Positions 1 to 9,943 of a stretch of DNA of 64,000 nt are shown piece after piece. Each line of letters begins with the position of its first letter. Positions within the stretch are counted from its first letter, which is position 1. Where the stretch lies: positions 434,001-498,000 of the forward strand of contig JACKAO010000003.1 of the NCBI GenBank assembly GCA_020635035.1, in the 5' to 3' direction. The notes beneath the pieces were generated by a model, which searched no databases, was not told where the DNA came from, and was given only the letters and a program-made list of their open reading frames with translations. This DNA comes from Calditrichia bacterium. Lineage in GTDB: Bacteria > Calditrichota > Calditrichia > Calditrichales > J004. A program made the position numbers and the translations under genes.

Positions 1-1461
1 ACATACCGGCATTGGATGGTCAATATTCGTGACTGGTGTATTTCACGGCAGTTATGGTGGGGGCATCGAATTCCTGTCTGGTATAATGAAGAAGGTGAAT
101 ACAAGGTTAGCCTTGAAGACCCTTCAACAGAGAATGAAAAGTGGACACAGGATCCGGATGTACTGGATACCTGGTTCTCATCACAATTATGGCCGTTTTC
201 TACGATGGGATGGCCCGATCAAACAAGTGACTTAAACTATTTTTATCCAACGACAACGCTGGTAACCGCGCCAGATATTATCTTCTTCTGGGTGGCCAGA
301 ATGATTATGGCGGGTCTTGAGTTCATGGACGAAGTGCCCTTTAAAAATGTGTTTTTTAACGGGCTTGTTCGTGATGAACAGGGAAGAAAAATGAGTAAAT
401 CACTGGGCAATGGTATTGATCCGCAGCAAATGGTTAAAAAATTCAGCGCGGATGCTGTTCGCTTTACCATGATAATGATGAGTGCTGAAGGTCAGGATTT
501 AAATATCAGCGAAAAAAGTTTCGAGATGGGACGTAATTTTTCCAATAAAATCTGGAATGCTTTCCGTTTTCTAAGCATGAATCTTGAAGATGATTACTCA
601 ACTAACTTTGAACCATACATGTCCCATTTTCAACTGGAAGACCATTGGATTCTCAGTCGTTTTAACTTCGCTCTACAGGAAGTTCAGCGTAATCTTGAAC
701 AGTTCCGTTTTCATGATGCCATGGATATAGTGTATCATTTCTTCTGGGGTGATTATTGTGACTGGTATCTGGAAATGATAAAACCACGTTTGTATAAACC
801 ACAAAAGCCAGAAGATAAAGTGACTGCTTTACGCCTGGCTTCATTTGTTATGAAACATAGTATGGAGCTGCTGCATCCGTTTATTCCGTTTATTACAGAA
901 GAAATCTGGCAAAATTTTAAAAATGAAAATGAAGAAAGTATTGTGATATCCCAATGGTTAAAAGCCAATCCTGATTGGACAAATGCCCGGGCTGAGAAAG
1001 ATATTTTGTTTATACAGGAATCGATCGGCGCACTGCGTAACATGCGCAGTGAAATGGATGTACCTCCGGGGAAAGTTATGGATCTTTTTGTTTCGGTTCA
1101 GGACAGCGTTTTTAAACTGCTGGATGAAAATAAAATACATTTTCAATCGCTGGCAAAAATTGAACACATTCAAAAAACAAGTCCGGATTTTGATAAAAAA
1201 GATGCGGCGGCAATTGTAGTTCAGGGATCGGAATTCTTTGTTCCGCTTTCTGATTTGATTGACCGCGAAAAAGAAAAGGCGCGTTTGGAAAAAGAACTGA
1301 CTCGTCTGCAGAATCTGGAAGAAGGATTGGTTAAAAAGCTTGAAAATAAAAATTTTGTGGAACGTGCACCGCAGGTAGTGGTTGAAGGAGAACGTAATAA
1401 ACTAAACAGTATCCGGGAAAATTTGGAGAAAGTGAAACTTAATTATGAAAAATATGCCTGA
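1..1461 (+). CDS. valS: Valyl-tRNA synthetase, C-terminal part (5' end outside window)
   Basis: Class Ia aminoacyl-tRNA synthetase that charges tRNA-Val in the cytoplasm. The frame is open from base 1, so the CDS is truncated by the window edge and begins upstream. Visible landmarks are the end of the catalytic insert (IRDWCISRQLWWGHRIP), the KMSKS ATP-binding loop at bases 388-402, an alpha-helical anticodon-binding domain (DHWILSRFN onward) and the C-terminal coiled-coil arm rich in Lys/Glu that is characteristic of ValRS (last ~65 residues). 486 codons are present, against roughly 880 for a full enzyme. The last 17 bases overlap the next gene, so the two are probably co-transcribed. Identification is secure; only the N-terminus is unseen. 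Confidence 0.97.
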   Translation, partial: TYRHWMVNIRDWCISRQLWWGHRIPVWYNEEGEYKVSLEDPSTENEKWTQDPDVLDTWFSSQLWPFSTMGWPDQTSDLNYFYPTTTLVTAPDIIFFWVARMIMAGLEFMDEVPFKNVFFNGLVRDEQGRKMSKSLGNGIDPQQMVKKFSADAVRFTMIMMSAEGQDLNISEKSFEMGRNFSNKIWNAFRFLSMNLEDDYSTNFEPYMSHFQLEDHWILSRFNFALQEVQRNLEQFRFHDAMDIVYHFFWGDYCDWYLEMIKPRLYKPQKPEDKVTALRLASFVMKHSMELLHPFIPFITEEIWQNFKNENEESIVISQWLKANPDWTNARAEKDILFIQESIGALRNMRSEMDVPPGKVMDLFVSVQDSVFKLLDENKIHFQSLAKIEHIQKTSPDFDKKDAAAIVVQGSEFFVPLSDLIDREKEKARLEKELTRLQNLEEGLVKKLENKNFVERAPQVVVEGERNKLNSIRENLEKVKLNYEKYA

Positions 1462-2809
1462 TATTTTTAAAAGACATTCTTTTAAGCTGGTTTTTCTCCT
1501 CTTATTGGCGGTTTCTTTTGTGGCGGGACAGCAAAACACATCAATTACAGTTACCAACCAGAATATTGCTCTTGTTAAGGAAGAAAGGCAACTGGATTTG
1601 AATAAAGGATACCAGGAAATTATGCTGGAAGATATCCCTGTACAGATTATTCCCGCAAGTGTTTTGGTCGAAAGTGATTTTGACGTTCTGGAACAAAATT
1701 ATGAATACGATCTTATCAGTGTTGACAAAATGCTTGAGAAATCGTTGGAAAAAGAGATTATCATTGAGCACGCCGAACAGGGAAAAATTACCGGAAAACT
1801 TTTATCAGCAACAGCATCCAGTCTAATTATACAGAATATTGACGGAATTACCCAGGTCATCCCGCGCAATGATGAACAAAAAATTTCGCTAAAAGGTATC
1901 GCAGAAGAAAAACAACCATTTATTATAAGACCGGCTCTGAAATGGGATGTTGAAGCAGCCCAGAATAAAAAATATGACGCAATGATTTCATATCTCAGCA
2001 GAGGGATGACATGGCAGGCTGATTATGTAGGTTTGTTAAATGAAAATGATTCACAGATTACCTTATCCGGTTGGGTTACAGTAAACAATAATTGTGGTAA
2101 AAGTTTTAAGCAGACAAAATTAAAATTAATGGCAGGAGAGATTAATCTTGAACAGCCTGGCCGTCCACAGCCAAGATATGAAACAATGATGGTTGCTAAG
2201 GCGACATCTGCTTTCCAGGAGAAAGCATTCTTCGAGTACCATATCTATGATATGGACCGTAAAACCGATCTGTTAAATAATCAAATGAAACAAATTCAGC
2301 TATTCGGAGAAACAACAGGAAAAACAACCAAAATTTATCGAGTCAACAGCGATGATGCCGAAAATGTACATGTCCTTATTTCATTTGAAAATTCTAAGCA
2401 AAACAATCTTGGAATGCCATTACCTGCCGGTACAATCCGTATTTATAAAAAAGATGGTGAAGAACGCGAATTTATAGGTGAAAATCATATAACCCATACA
2501 CCAAAAGATGAAAAAATAGATATTGAAGTTGGCAATGCATTTGATATTGTCTCTGAGCGCACAGTGGTTGATGTTAAAAGACCATCAAATCGATCGGAAA
2601 GAAGACAAGTTGAATATAAAATAAGAAACCACAAAGACAGCAAAATTATCGTTGAAATTGTTGAAAGTGTTCCCCAGAATGCTGAAGTAACTGAACATAA
2701 ATCTAATGGTAATCATGTTCGCCATACCGCGAATGCTCTAAAATATAATGTAGAAGTAGGTGCGAATGACGAATTTCTGTTTAATCTTACATACACACTA
2801 TCCTGGTAA
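1445..2809 (+). CDS. Secreted DUF4139-family protein
   Basis: 454 residues with an N-terminal signal peptide (hydrophobic core around residues 14-27, ending near VAGQ). The rest is mostly beta-rich and matches the DUF4139 pattern: an early segment on argument-like 'ITVTNQNIALVKEERQL', a central region with alternating polar and hydrophobic strands, and a C-terminal domain beginning near 'LISFENSKQNNLGMPLP' and ending in 'EFLFNLTYTLSW'. DUF4139 proteins are periplasmic or surface proteins of unknown function. The start ATG lies inside valS; a second in-frame ATG at 1454 is possible, and the only Shine-Dalgarno-like GGAG (1425-1428) is distant. No catalytic motif is seen. Confidence 0.75.
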   Translation: MKNMPDIFKRHSFKLVFLLLLAVSFVAGQQNTSITVTNQNIALVKEERQLDLNKGYQEIMLEDIPVQIIPASVLVESDFDVLEQNYEYDLISVDKMLEKSLEKEIIIEHAEQGKITGKLLSATASSLIIQNIDGITQVIPRNDEQKISLKGIAEEKQPFIIRPALKWDVEAAQNKKYDAMISYLSRGMTWQADYVGLLNENDSQITLSGWVTVNNNCGKSFKQTKLKLMAGEINLEQPGRPQPRYETMMVAKATSAFQEKAFFEYHIYDMDRKTDLLNNQMKQIQLFGETTGKTTKIYRVNSDDAENVHVLISFENSKQNNLGMPLPAGTIRIYKKDGEEREFIGENHITHTPKDEKIDIEVGNAFDIVSERTVVDVKRPSNRSERRQVEYKIRNHKDSKIIVEIVESVPQNAEVTEHKSNGNHVRHTANALKYNVEVGANDEFLFNLTYTLSW

Positions 2810-2858
2810 TTTTACAGTTATTGAAATGGGAGTAATCGCCTGATCAGGCTTTAAAATA

Positions 2859-5030
2859 ATGAATAATTCCGAGAAAAAATTTGACGAAGAAGCGCTAAGA
2901 CGCAAAATACGCGAACAGCTTAAAAACGATTACAGCCGCCGGCAGGAAGCAAAAAAAACAGAAGCGGAGCCACCGGAGATAACTTCCCGCCGGGAAGAAG
3001 ATGAATCGTACTATCTCGAAGTCTTTATCCGCCGCAAACTGCAGGAAGAAGTTTTTTCCAAATATCCGGAATTTGTAAAATGCGGAAATCATCTTGATCA
3101 GATCAAATGGCTTACGCCATTGGAAATGGAGAAGGAGTTTGAGTTTTTCCCGTTAGAGTATACGTTCTGGTTTAAACTTCGTAAAAAGTTATTTGGGGAA
3201 TCAAAGGTAAAACTTCCCAAAACACCTGAAATACAAAAGATGGTTTCTGATTTCAGGGAAGAAATGCACGTTGAAGCAAAAGAGAGAATACAGGCGTATC
3301 GCAAGCATATAAAAGAAAATCAGAAAAACATTCACGACGATGTAGAAAAACGTATTTTTGAAGAGGAGCAAGAACGTTTCTACAACTCTCAGAAAGGCTA
3401 CTACAAATATAAAAATCATCTAAATGAAACAACCTGGATGACGAAGGATGAATTTGAATCCCAGGATGAATACATTGAACGTGTTTATACCCGCCGGGAA
3501 AAATTTGTTCGTGGGGTTATCAGTATTTTTACTCTGGCTGTAATTTCATTTACACTCTATTATTTATCCGGTTTCCTGACTTCTGAACAGGAAAAAGGAT
3601 ACCTGATTGTAAATATAGGTGATCAAAAAGGTAATCTTTATATTAACCAGAATCTGGCAGTTGGCTTTACACCCGGGAAACCTTACCCGGTTGAAATCGG
3701 CGAAAAAAATATTACAGTATTATCTTCAGGCTACCAAACAGAACCGCGTGTTCAAAAAGTTGATATTGTTGCAAATGATACCATTTCACTCACTTACAAA
3801 TTAACAGCTATAAGCGGTAACAAGGGTATTGTAAGGTTGGATGTGCCATTCAGGGATGCAGGAATTTATGTGGACGGTGAATTTACCGGAACAGTTCAGG
3901 AAAGCAATCAATTGGCTTTACCTGAAGGCGATCATACTATTGTTGTTGAAAAAGAAAATTATTTTTCAATGCCTCGTTTGCACACTTTTGCCTTAAAAGC
4001 CGGGGATACACTGGATTTGCGTTTTAGCATGACGCCCAAAAAAGAAAGAGATTCACGGGAGTCTTTAAATGCGTCTGTTAATCTAGGATTGATTTCTGTA
4101 AGTGCCAACGTACGTGGTGCCCAGATTATTTTAAATGGCCAGCAAACAGGATTCCAGACGGATTATATCTTGCAGAAAATTCCTTTAGGGCAGCATGTTG
4201 TCAGATTGGAAAAAGAAGGTTATACAGTTTATCCCAAGGAACAAACTGTTCGCTTGTCTAAAGAAAACAGGCAGGTTAAAATAGATTTTACACTGACAAA
4301 TACAACCCGCAATGTGACTATAACTGTGCATCCTTCATCTGCAAAAATTTATGTAAATGGTAATGAAGCCGGAACCGGTGAGTTTGAAGGGGCTCTGGAG
4401 CTTGGAGAACACAAAATTACATTCAGTGATGTCAGCCACTATAATAATCCTGGTGAGCAATTAATTAATATCGTCGCCGATGGACCGTCACGCTTCGATT
4501 TTAAATTTGGTAGTGATATCTATTTTAATGCAACGACTAGCGGTATTACTCCGCAGGATGCCCAGGCAAGAATATCAGAAGGTTATATATTAAGTGGAAC
4601 ATTGTTCAAAGAAAGCGGATCAAATAAACCGGATGTGGTTGTTGATGAAAAATCCGGACATTCACTCTGGAATATCGGATACGCATTTCAATATAAAAAC
4701 CCACCGGGCATGGATGCTGTTTTGATTCGTTTCCAGGCACCGGCAGACCTGTTTCTGCTGGATGATAAAAATCTAAAATTATGGTTATATGCAACAGATG
4801 AAAACTATCCGCTTGTCCTGAGTGGTAAAGCAGAGTATACCGTAATATTAAATAACACTGTGATCGCCGAAAGCAAAAAACCACACTTTAATATTGGCCA
4901 GATTGCTGAAAACAGATATGAAGAAATGAATATCTCTTCACAGTTGAAACCGGGATTTAATTCACTGATTATTTCTGCTGGAAAGAATAATACCCGTTTT
5001 ATGCAGCTCTGGAAAATTGCCATTGAGTAA
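2859..5030 (+). CDS. Single-pass membrane protein with PEGA-type repeats
   Basis: 723 residues. Residues 1-215 are highly charged and helical (predicted cytoplasmic), followed by one transmembrane segment at about 219-240 (VISIFTLAVISFTLYYL). The large extracytoplasmic part has repeated PEGA-like units, each with a 'IYVDGEFTG...LPEGDHTIVVEKENY' type pattern: about residues 335-368, 425-460 (IILNGQQTG) and 495-530 (IYVNGNEAG). A final beta-rich domain (about 570-723) resembles a carbohydrate-binding or jelly-roll fold but I do not recognise it. PEGA domains are short surface-layer-type modules of unclear function. It lies 49 bp after the DUF4139 gene in the same direction; its 3' end is next to rarA, whose TTG alternative start would overlap it. 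Confidence 0.7.
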   Translation: MNNSEKKFDEEALRRKIREQLKNDYSRRQEAKKTEAEPPEITSRREEDESYYLEVFIRRKLQEEVFSKYPEFVKCGNHLDQIKWLTPLEMEKEFEFFPLEYTFWFKLRKKLFGESKVKLPKTPEIQKMVSDFREEMHVEAKERIQAYRKHIKENQKNIHDDVEKRIFEEEQERFYNSQKGYYKYKNHLNETTWMTKDEFESQDEYIERVYTRREKFVRGVISIFTLAVISFTLYYLSGFLTSEQEKGYLIVNIGDQKGNLYINQNLAVGFTPGKPYPVEIGEKNITVLSSGYQTEPRVQKVDIVANDTISLTYKLTAISGNKGIVRLDVPFRDAGIYVDGEFTGTVQESNQLALPEGDHTIVVEKENYFSMPRLHTFALKAGDTLDLRFSMTPKKERDSRESLNASVNLGLISVSANVRGAQIILNGQQTGFQTDYILQKIPLGQHVVRLEKEGYTVYPKEQTVRLSKENRQVKIDFTLTNTTRNVTITVHPSSAKIYVNGNEAGTGEFEGALELGEHKITFSDVSHYNNPGEQLINIVADGPSRFDFKFGSDIYFNATTSGITPQDAQARISEGYILSGTLFKESGSNKPDVVVDEKSGHSLWNIGYAFQYKNPPGMDAVLIRFQAPADLFLLDDKNLKLWLYATDENYPLVLSGKAEYTVILNNTVIAESKKPHFNIGQIAENRYEEMNISSQLKPGFNSLIISAGKNNTRFMQLWKIAIE

Positions 5031-5043
5031 AAAGTCGGAAAAC

Positions 5044-6375
5044 ATGGCGCAACCAACACAGGACTTGTTTGAAACACAGTCCCGGAAATCCCTTTCCAGA
5101 CCCCTTGCGGAACGCTGTCGACCATCCAGTTTAGACGAAATAGCCGGCCATCAAAAATATCTTGCATCTGATTCTGCCTTATACAGACAGTTAAAATCCG
5201 GGCAAATTCCATCTATGATCTTCTGGGGTCCACCGGGTGTTGGAAAAACAACTTTAGCCCGTGTTGTTGCACAGGAACTCAAAACAAAGCTTTATGAAAT
5301 ATCTGCGGTAAGTGCTGGTGTTAAAGAAGTAAAAGAGATAATTGAATCAGCCCGTAACAATTTTTCACTCTATAACAAGCCGACATTATTATTTATTGAT
5401 GAAATTCATCGTTTTAATAAAACACAGCAGGATGCATTGCTTCATGCTACCGAACAGGGAGTTGTTACATTAATGGGAGCGACAACAGAAAATCCGTCGT
5501 TCGAAGTTAATGCGGCTCTGTTATCTCGCTGCACGGTTTTGAAACTTGACATGCTTGAGAAGAATGATTTGGTGCAAATTGTAAGCAGTGCAATTAAAAG
5601 CGATGAGCTTCTGAGCACCTATAATATTAAAATTCAGGATATGGATGCTTTACTTGCCTTTGGCAGCGGCGATGCCCGCAAAACACTTAATCTGCTTGAA
5701 ACATCCTTCCTGCTGTCCGAAAAAACAGGCAAAGATGTAGTTATTTCAGGTACGACAGTAAAAAAGGCCAGTGCTGAAAAAACGCTATTGTACGATAAAA
5801 AAAGTGAGTATCATTATGATACTATTTCCGCATTTATTAAAAGTATCCGGGGCAGTGATCCCGATGCAGCGGTTTATTGGCTGGCGCGAATGATTGAAGG
5901 TGGTGAAGATCCCCTGTTTATTGCACGGCGCCTTGTAATACTTGCTGCTGAAGATATCGGCAATGCAGAACCTTATGCTTTGTCTTTAGCTAATGCCGGT
6001 TTTGATGCGGTAAACAAAATAGGTATGCCTGAAAGCCGGATTATTTTATCACAGGTTACAACTTACCTGGCAAGTGTTCCTAAGAGCAATGCTGCGTATC
6101 TGGCAATAAATAATGCACTGGATGAAGTAAAAAGAAGTGGACCGCAACCCGTTCCGCTTCATCTGCGTAATGCCCCTACAAAGCTGATGAAGGATCTGGA
6201 TTATGGAGCTGAGTATAAATATGCGCATGATTTTCCTGAACATTTTGTTGACCAGCAATACCTGCCGGATAAATTACAGGGAAAAATATTTTATAAACCC
6301 GGTGATAATGGAAGAGAAAAAAAATTATCTGAATATCTTAAAATGCGTTGGCCATCGAAAAGGAGAGATACGTGA
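5044..6375 (+). CDS. rarA: Replication-associated recombination protein A (AAA+ ATPase)
   Basis: 443 residues. RarA/MgsA is a clamp-loader-like AAA+ ATPase that acts at stalled replication forks with SSB. Motifs counted from the ATG: Walker A GPPGVGKT at 62-69, Walker B LLFIDEIHRF with Asp119, a sensor-1 region (GATTENPSFEVN), sensor-2 in GDARKTLNLLE, then the RarA-specific helical domain (IRGSDPDAAVYWLARMIEGGEDP) and tetramerisation domain to the end. A TTG at 5017 would extend it 9 residues into the upstream gene, but the ATG at 5044 gives an N-terminus (MAQPTQDLFE) usual for the family. The TGA stop overlaps the GTG start of the next gene. Confidence 0.95.
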   Translation: MAQPTQDLFETQSRKSLSRPLAERCRPSSLDEIAGHQKYLASDSALYRQLKSGQIPSMIFWGPPGVGKTTLARVVAQELKTKLYEISAVSAGVKEVKEIIESARNNFSLYNKPTLLFIDEIHRFNKTQQDALLHATEQGVVTLMGATTENPSFEVNAALLSRCTVLKLDMLEKNDLVQIVSSAIKSDELLSTYNIKIQDMDALLAFGSGDARKTLNLLETSFLLSEKTGKDVVISGTTVKKASAEKTLLYDKKSEYHYDTISAFIKSIRGSDPDAAVYWLARMIEGGEDPLFIARRLVILAAEDIGNAEPYALSLANAGFDAVNKIGMPESRIILSQVTTYLASVPKSNAAYLAINNALDEVKRSGPQPVPLHLRNAPTKLMKDLDYGAEYKYAHDFPEHFVDQQYLPDKLQGKIFYKPGDNGREKKLSEYLKMRWPSKRRDT

Positions 6376-6890
6376 TTAATTTGGTGAAAAATGCATTTTT
6401 AAGAAGATTCCTTAATTTTCGTCTGAAAATGATTGCTCGCCAGGAACGTGCCTATAATTTCTCAGAAGAATTAAAGAAAGTACGAAAAATTCTGGTAATT
6501 CTCCCATCTGATCAGGAATACTCGCAACCGATTCAGGAATTTGTACAAAAACTAGGAGCAAAATTTTCAAAAGCCCGGGTTTCCACCTTTGTAAACAGCA
6601 CGTTGCGTAAATCGGATCTTAGCTGGATGGGATTGCCGAATGAACAATATTTAAAAATAATTCGTGATGAAAGTTTTGATCTTGTTGTGGATGCCAATAC
6701 AGAGCAGGATCAGATTTGTACATATCTGTGTGCATTAAGTGGTGCGCCTATGAGATTAAATGTATCATCAGGAATGTATGATAGCATTTATAATCTGCAT
6801 TTTCGCAGCAGCAGTGCTAAAAACATTAATGAAAAGCTGGATAATGTAATTGCTTATCTTACCTTTCTGGCAAAAAATAAACAGGAGTAA
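6372..6890 (+). CDS. Small cytoplasmic protein resembling DUF6913
   Basis: 172 residues. I chose the GTG at 6372 because it sits 5-6 bases after a strong AAAGGAGAG ribosome site and overlaps the rarA stop (GTGA); a TTG at 6348 lacks a site. No signal peptide. The pattern is a basic N-terminal helix (NLVKNAFLRRFLNFRLKM), an alpha/beta segment starting with KILVILPSDQEY, a 'DLSWMGLPNEQYLK' turn and 'FDLVVDANTEQDQICTYLC'. This order resembles the Bacteroidota DUF6913 family as I remember it; an N-terminal half of a GT9-like fold is an alternative. Function unknown. Translationally coupled to rarA and followed at 2 bases by the nuclease gene. Confidence 0.55.
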   Translation: MINLVKNAFLRRFLNFRLKMIARQERAYNFSEELKKVRKILVILPSDQEYSQPIQEFVQKLGAKFSKARVSTFVNSTLRKSDLSWMGLPNEQYLKIIRDESFDLVVDANTEQDQICTYLCALSGAPMRLNVSSGMYDSIYNLHFRSSSAKNINEKLDNVIAYLTFLAKNKQE

Positions 6891-6892
6891 AT

Positions 6893-7819
6893 GTGAAAAA
6901 GATTCTTTTTATGCTAACAGCATTAATAGGCTTTTCGGTTGCACAAAATATTGAGATCGGGACTTTTAATATAGAATGGTTTCCCTGCAAGGACGATGGT
7001 CAGCTGATGAAAAAATATGGTATTGATATGAAATATCCTCCCACCGGATCAGCTACTGATGTGAAAGCACTTTTTGAAATGCTTAAAGATCTGGATATCG
7101 AACTTCTTGCACTTGAAGAAATTGTTGATACCCAAATGATTGCGGATTCTGCAAAAAAATATCTCGGTGAAGATTATAAATATATTTTTTCACCATCGGG
7201 CGGAACACAAAAAGTTGGATTTTTGTACGACTCGTCTGTTTTGGAACTTGTGGGGCAACCGGAATCTTATGATAATATTTTGTTAAGGGCAGATTCCAGA
7301 TTGCGGCCTGCGTTCAGGGCTTATTTCAAGACGAAACCGGAAGGCTTTGATTTCCACGCAATTGTTGTTCATTTAAAAGCTTCACCGCGCGGCTGGGATC
7401 AGCGTAAACAGCAATTGCAGCTTCTGGAAGGAATATTGGCAGAGCTTCCGGAAGAGACAAAAGATGCGGACATTATTGTAATGGGAGATATGAATAATGT
7501 TACTGAAGCCGGGGCAGACGAGTTTAAGCCAATGCTGGAGCGACTCGGGTTTTATTGGGCAACACAAGAATTAAACGGTTTACCATCAAGTTATTGGCAG
7601 CCAAACTATAAAATGGCGCGTATCCAATCGTCAAATATTGATCAAATCTTTGTCTCTGCCGATGCGAAAATTGAGTATATGGAAAACAGTGTAAAAGTTG
7701 GAGGAGTCTGCAGTGAAGGCGCTGCTGAGTATACAGGAACAATGCCGGAATATTATGAAAAAATCTCCGATCATTGCCCGGTATATGCCACATTCCGGGC
7801 AGACAAGGATGATGATTAA
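6893..7819 (+). CDS. Secreted endonuclease/exonuclease/phosphatase-family protein
   Basis: 308 residues, GTG start directly behind ACAGGAGTAA that also ends the previous gene. Signal peptide at residues 1-17 (MKKILFMLTALIGFSVA). The EEP fold motifs are in order: IGTFNIEWF (metal/phosphate Asn), LALEEI (metal-binding Glu), HAIVVHLKA, VMGDMNN (Asp/Asn pair) and C-terminal SDHCPVYATF (catalytic His). The family covers DNases, phosphodiesterases and sphingomyelinase-like enzymes, so the substrate cannot be read from sequence; export suggests a role on extracellular nucleic acid or lipids. It converges on larC with a 1-base gap and no hairpin in between. Confidence 0.85.
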   Translation: MKKILFMLTALIGFSVAQNIEIGTFNIEWFPCKDDGQLMKKYGIDMKYPPTGSATDVKALFEMLKDLDIELLALEEIVDTQMIADSAKKYLGEDYKYIFSPSGGTQKVGFLYDSSVLELVGQPESYDNILLRADSRLRPAFRAYFKTKPEGFDFHAIVVHLKASPRGWDQRKQQLQLLEGILAELPEETKDADIIVMGDMNNVTEAGADEFKPMLERLGFYWATQELNGLPSSYWQPNYKMARIQSSNIDQIFVSADAKIEYMENSVKVGGVCSEGAAEYTGTMPEYYEKISDHCPVYATFRADKDDD

Positions 7820-7820
7820 T

Positions 7821-8993
7821 CTATGGATTCTGATTCTTTAAGAAATCGTTAACTTCTTCATACATTTTAGTAATAGTTTTGCCGCTGTCTTCTGCCAGAC
7901 GGCGGCATTCTTCATATTCCGCTACAAGTTTTCTTTTACCGTTGTAAGTTATTTCTTTAACCGCAATGCTTCCCCAGGGCGAGTCGATCTTTTTAGTGCT
8001 GCGTTTTAATTTATCGCGGGTTACAAAAAACTGACGAACACCGATCGTAGTTGTATCACTAAATAATATGCTTTTGATAATTTCAGAATTCTCTGCTCTA
8101 CAAAGTACACTTATTTGTGTCGCGGGGCGTCCTTTCTTCATGATTGTTGATGTGAGCCAGGCATCATTCGCACCACTTTGTAAAAGTTTATCAATTACAT
8201 AAGGGTATATTTCAGGATTCATATTATCAATATTCGTTTCAATCTGAATAAGAGAATCTTTTTCATAATTTTCGGAAGTTAAACTAATCCAGATCCGTAA
8301 CAAGTTTGGAATTTGTTTAAAGTCCTTACTTCCGGCACCATAGCCGGTTTTTTCAATTTTAACTTCCAGATTTTCCGGGAGAGTACCTGCGGAGATATGC
8401 TTAATAATTGCGGCTCCGGTTGGTGTAACAAGTTCTCCACTCATATCCAACGATCTTAACGGATAGTCTTCAAGGATAGCCATGGTTGCGGGCGCAGGAA
8501 CAGGGAGAATGCCGTGAGCTGCTTTAACAGTTCCATGAGTAAGTGGAAGTGGAGACGAAAATACCACATCGGCTTTTATGTAGTCGAGACATATAAATGT
8601 ACCAACAATATCAACAATTGAATCAATTGCACCAACTTCATGAAAATGAACACGCTCAATCGGAATGTTATGTATTTTTGCTTCGTGTTTCCCCAGAATA
8701 CGAAAAACGGCAATACTGTTCTCCTTAACGTATTGTGGCAGTGTACTCTCGTTGATAAGTGTTTCAATATCCGAAAGATGACGTGATTTTTTTGTATCAT
8801 TGCAGATAACATCGAGTTTTGTTGCTGCAATATGATGACGGTGAGTATCGTTGTGTTGAAGTTGATAATCACTTAAGTTGATTTTTAGTAATTGATCTTT
8901 TAAATAATCAAATGGTACAAGATTGTTTACAAATGCACCAAGAATCATATCGCCGCTTATACCGGCGAAACAATCAAAGTATAAAAGTTTCAT
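7821..8993 (-). CDS. larC: Nickel-pincer cofactor biosynthesis nickel insertase LarC
   Basis: 390 residues. LarC is the CTP-dependent cyclometallase that inserts nickel into the pyridinium bis-thiocarboxylate precursor to make the nickel-pincer nucleotide (NPN) cofactor. Recognised by the N-terminal MKLLYFDCFAGISGDMILGA signature, the His-rich segment (LQHNDTHRHHIAATKL, then HFHEVGAIDSIVDIVG) and the C-terminal 'IETNIDNMNPEIYPYVIDKLL' domain. Here it is one continuous ORF, whereas in Lactiplantibacillus plantarum larC1/larC2 are joined by programmed frameshifting. It is divergent from larE-larB across an 89-bp intergenic region, so the pathway genes are clustered but not one operon. Confidence 0.93.
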   Translation of the reverse strand: MKLLYFDCFAGISGDMILGAFVNNLVPFDYLKDQLLKINLSDYQLQHNDTHRHHIAATKLDVICNDTKKSRHLSDIETLINESTLPQYVKENSIAVFRILGKHEAKIHNIPIERVHFHEVGAIDSIVDIVGTFICLDYIKADVVFSSPLPLTHGTVKAAHGILPVPAPATMAILEDYPLRSLDMSGELVTPTGAAIIKHISAGTLPENLEVKIEKTGYGAGSKDFKQIPNLLRIWISLTSENYEKDSLIQIETNIDNMNPEIYPYVIDKLLQSGANDAWLTSTIMKKGRPATQISVLCRAENSEIIKSILFSDTTTIGVRQFFVTRDKLKRSTKKIDSPWGSIAVKEITYNGKRKLVAEYEECRRLAEDSGKTITKMYEEVNDFLKNQNP

Positions 8994-9082
8994 TTTAGCC
9001 TTTCTGAATGACAGGCGGGCAAATTACATTTATTTTTTTTAACTTTCTATTTTTATTAATCATCTGTATGGAATTATAAGAA

Positions 9083-9943
9083 ATGAGTCAGCTATTAAAA
9101 ATCTTGCAAACTGAAAAGATCGGCGAAGCTACAGAATCTAAACTTAAAAAATTGAAAGCATTCTTTATTGACAAACTCCGGGAAGGAATGGTTATTACAT
9201 TTTCCGGCGGGGTTGACAGTACTTTTTTATTATGGATTGCTCTCCAGACGCAGAAGCAGAGTGGGGGCAGATTTCTTGCCTTGAGCACTACAAGTGCGAG
9301 TATGCCGGATTATGACAAAACGGATGCGAACATCTTTACCAGCCAACATGGAATAGAACATATTTGGGTGAACAGTAACGAAATTGAGAATCCGGAGTAT
9401 CAACAAAATGATAAAATGCGCTGTTATCACTGCAAAACAGAATTATTTTCAATTGCCCGGGAAACAGCAGATGAAAAAGGAATGCGCTGGATTGTTTATG
9501 GCTACAATGCTTCCGATGTTGGGGATATTCGGCCAGGTCACCAGGCGGCAATTGAAAATGATGTACTTTTTCCACTCTCTGAATTTGGCCTTGAAAAAAA
9601 CGAGATAAGATTTGTTCTTGCAGAGAATGGTATTTCTGTTGCTGATAAACCTGCGAGTCCTTGTTTAAGCTCCAGAATCGCACATGGTATCCAGGTGACT
9701 GAAGGCCGTCTTGCGGATATAGCAGCCATTGAAGGAATAATCCGGAATGAAGGCCTGAAAGTTTTTCGGGTAAGAATTAATAAAAGTGAATCCCAGTATT
9801 TTCTGCGTATCGAGATTGCTGAGAATGAAATGGAAAAGGTATTAAGTATGCGTCAGCAGATTATTAATGAAGGTAAGAAACGTGGCTATAAATGGGTGAC
9901 CCTTGACCTGGCAGGATATCGAACCGGAGGCGGAACAGAATGA
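9083..9943 (+). CDS. larE: ATP-dependent sulfur transferase LarE
   Basis: 286 residues of the PP-loop ATPase superfamily. LarE adenylates the pyridinium dicarboxylate mononucleotide and transfers sulfur to build the bis-thiocarboxylate of NPN. The PP-loop SGGVDS is at residues 41-46. Cys194 in KPASPCLSSRIAHG corresponds in position to the sacrificial cysteine of L. plantarum LarE, so a single-cysteine sacrificial mechanism is possible. A separate CxxC pair (Cys114, Cys117 in KMRCYHCK) is also present. Its stop overlaps the larB start by 4 bases (ATGA), indicating translational coupling. Confidence 0.93.
   Translation: MSQLLKILQTEKIGEATESKLKKLKAFFIDKLREGMVITFSGGVDSTFLLWIALQTQKQSGGRFLALSTTSASMPDYDKTDANIFTSQHGIEHIWVNSNEIENPEYQQNDKMRCYHCKTELFSIARETADEKGMRWIVYGYNASDVGDIRPGHQAAIENDVLFPLSEFGLEKNEIRFVLAENGISVADKPASPCLSSRIAHGIQVTEGRLADIAAIEGIIRNEGLKVFRVRINKSESQYFLRIEIAENEMEKVLSMRQQIINEGKKRGYKWVTLDLAGYRTGGGTE

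Noticed and set aside
5017..5043. TTG start of rarA overlapping the PEGA gene
   Set aside because: The ATG at 5044 gives the typical N-terminus and avoids the overlap.
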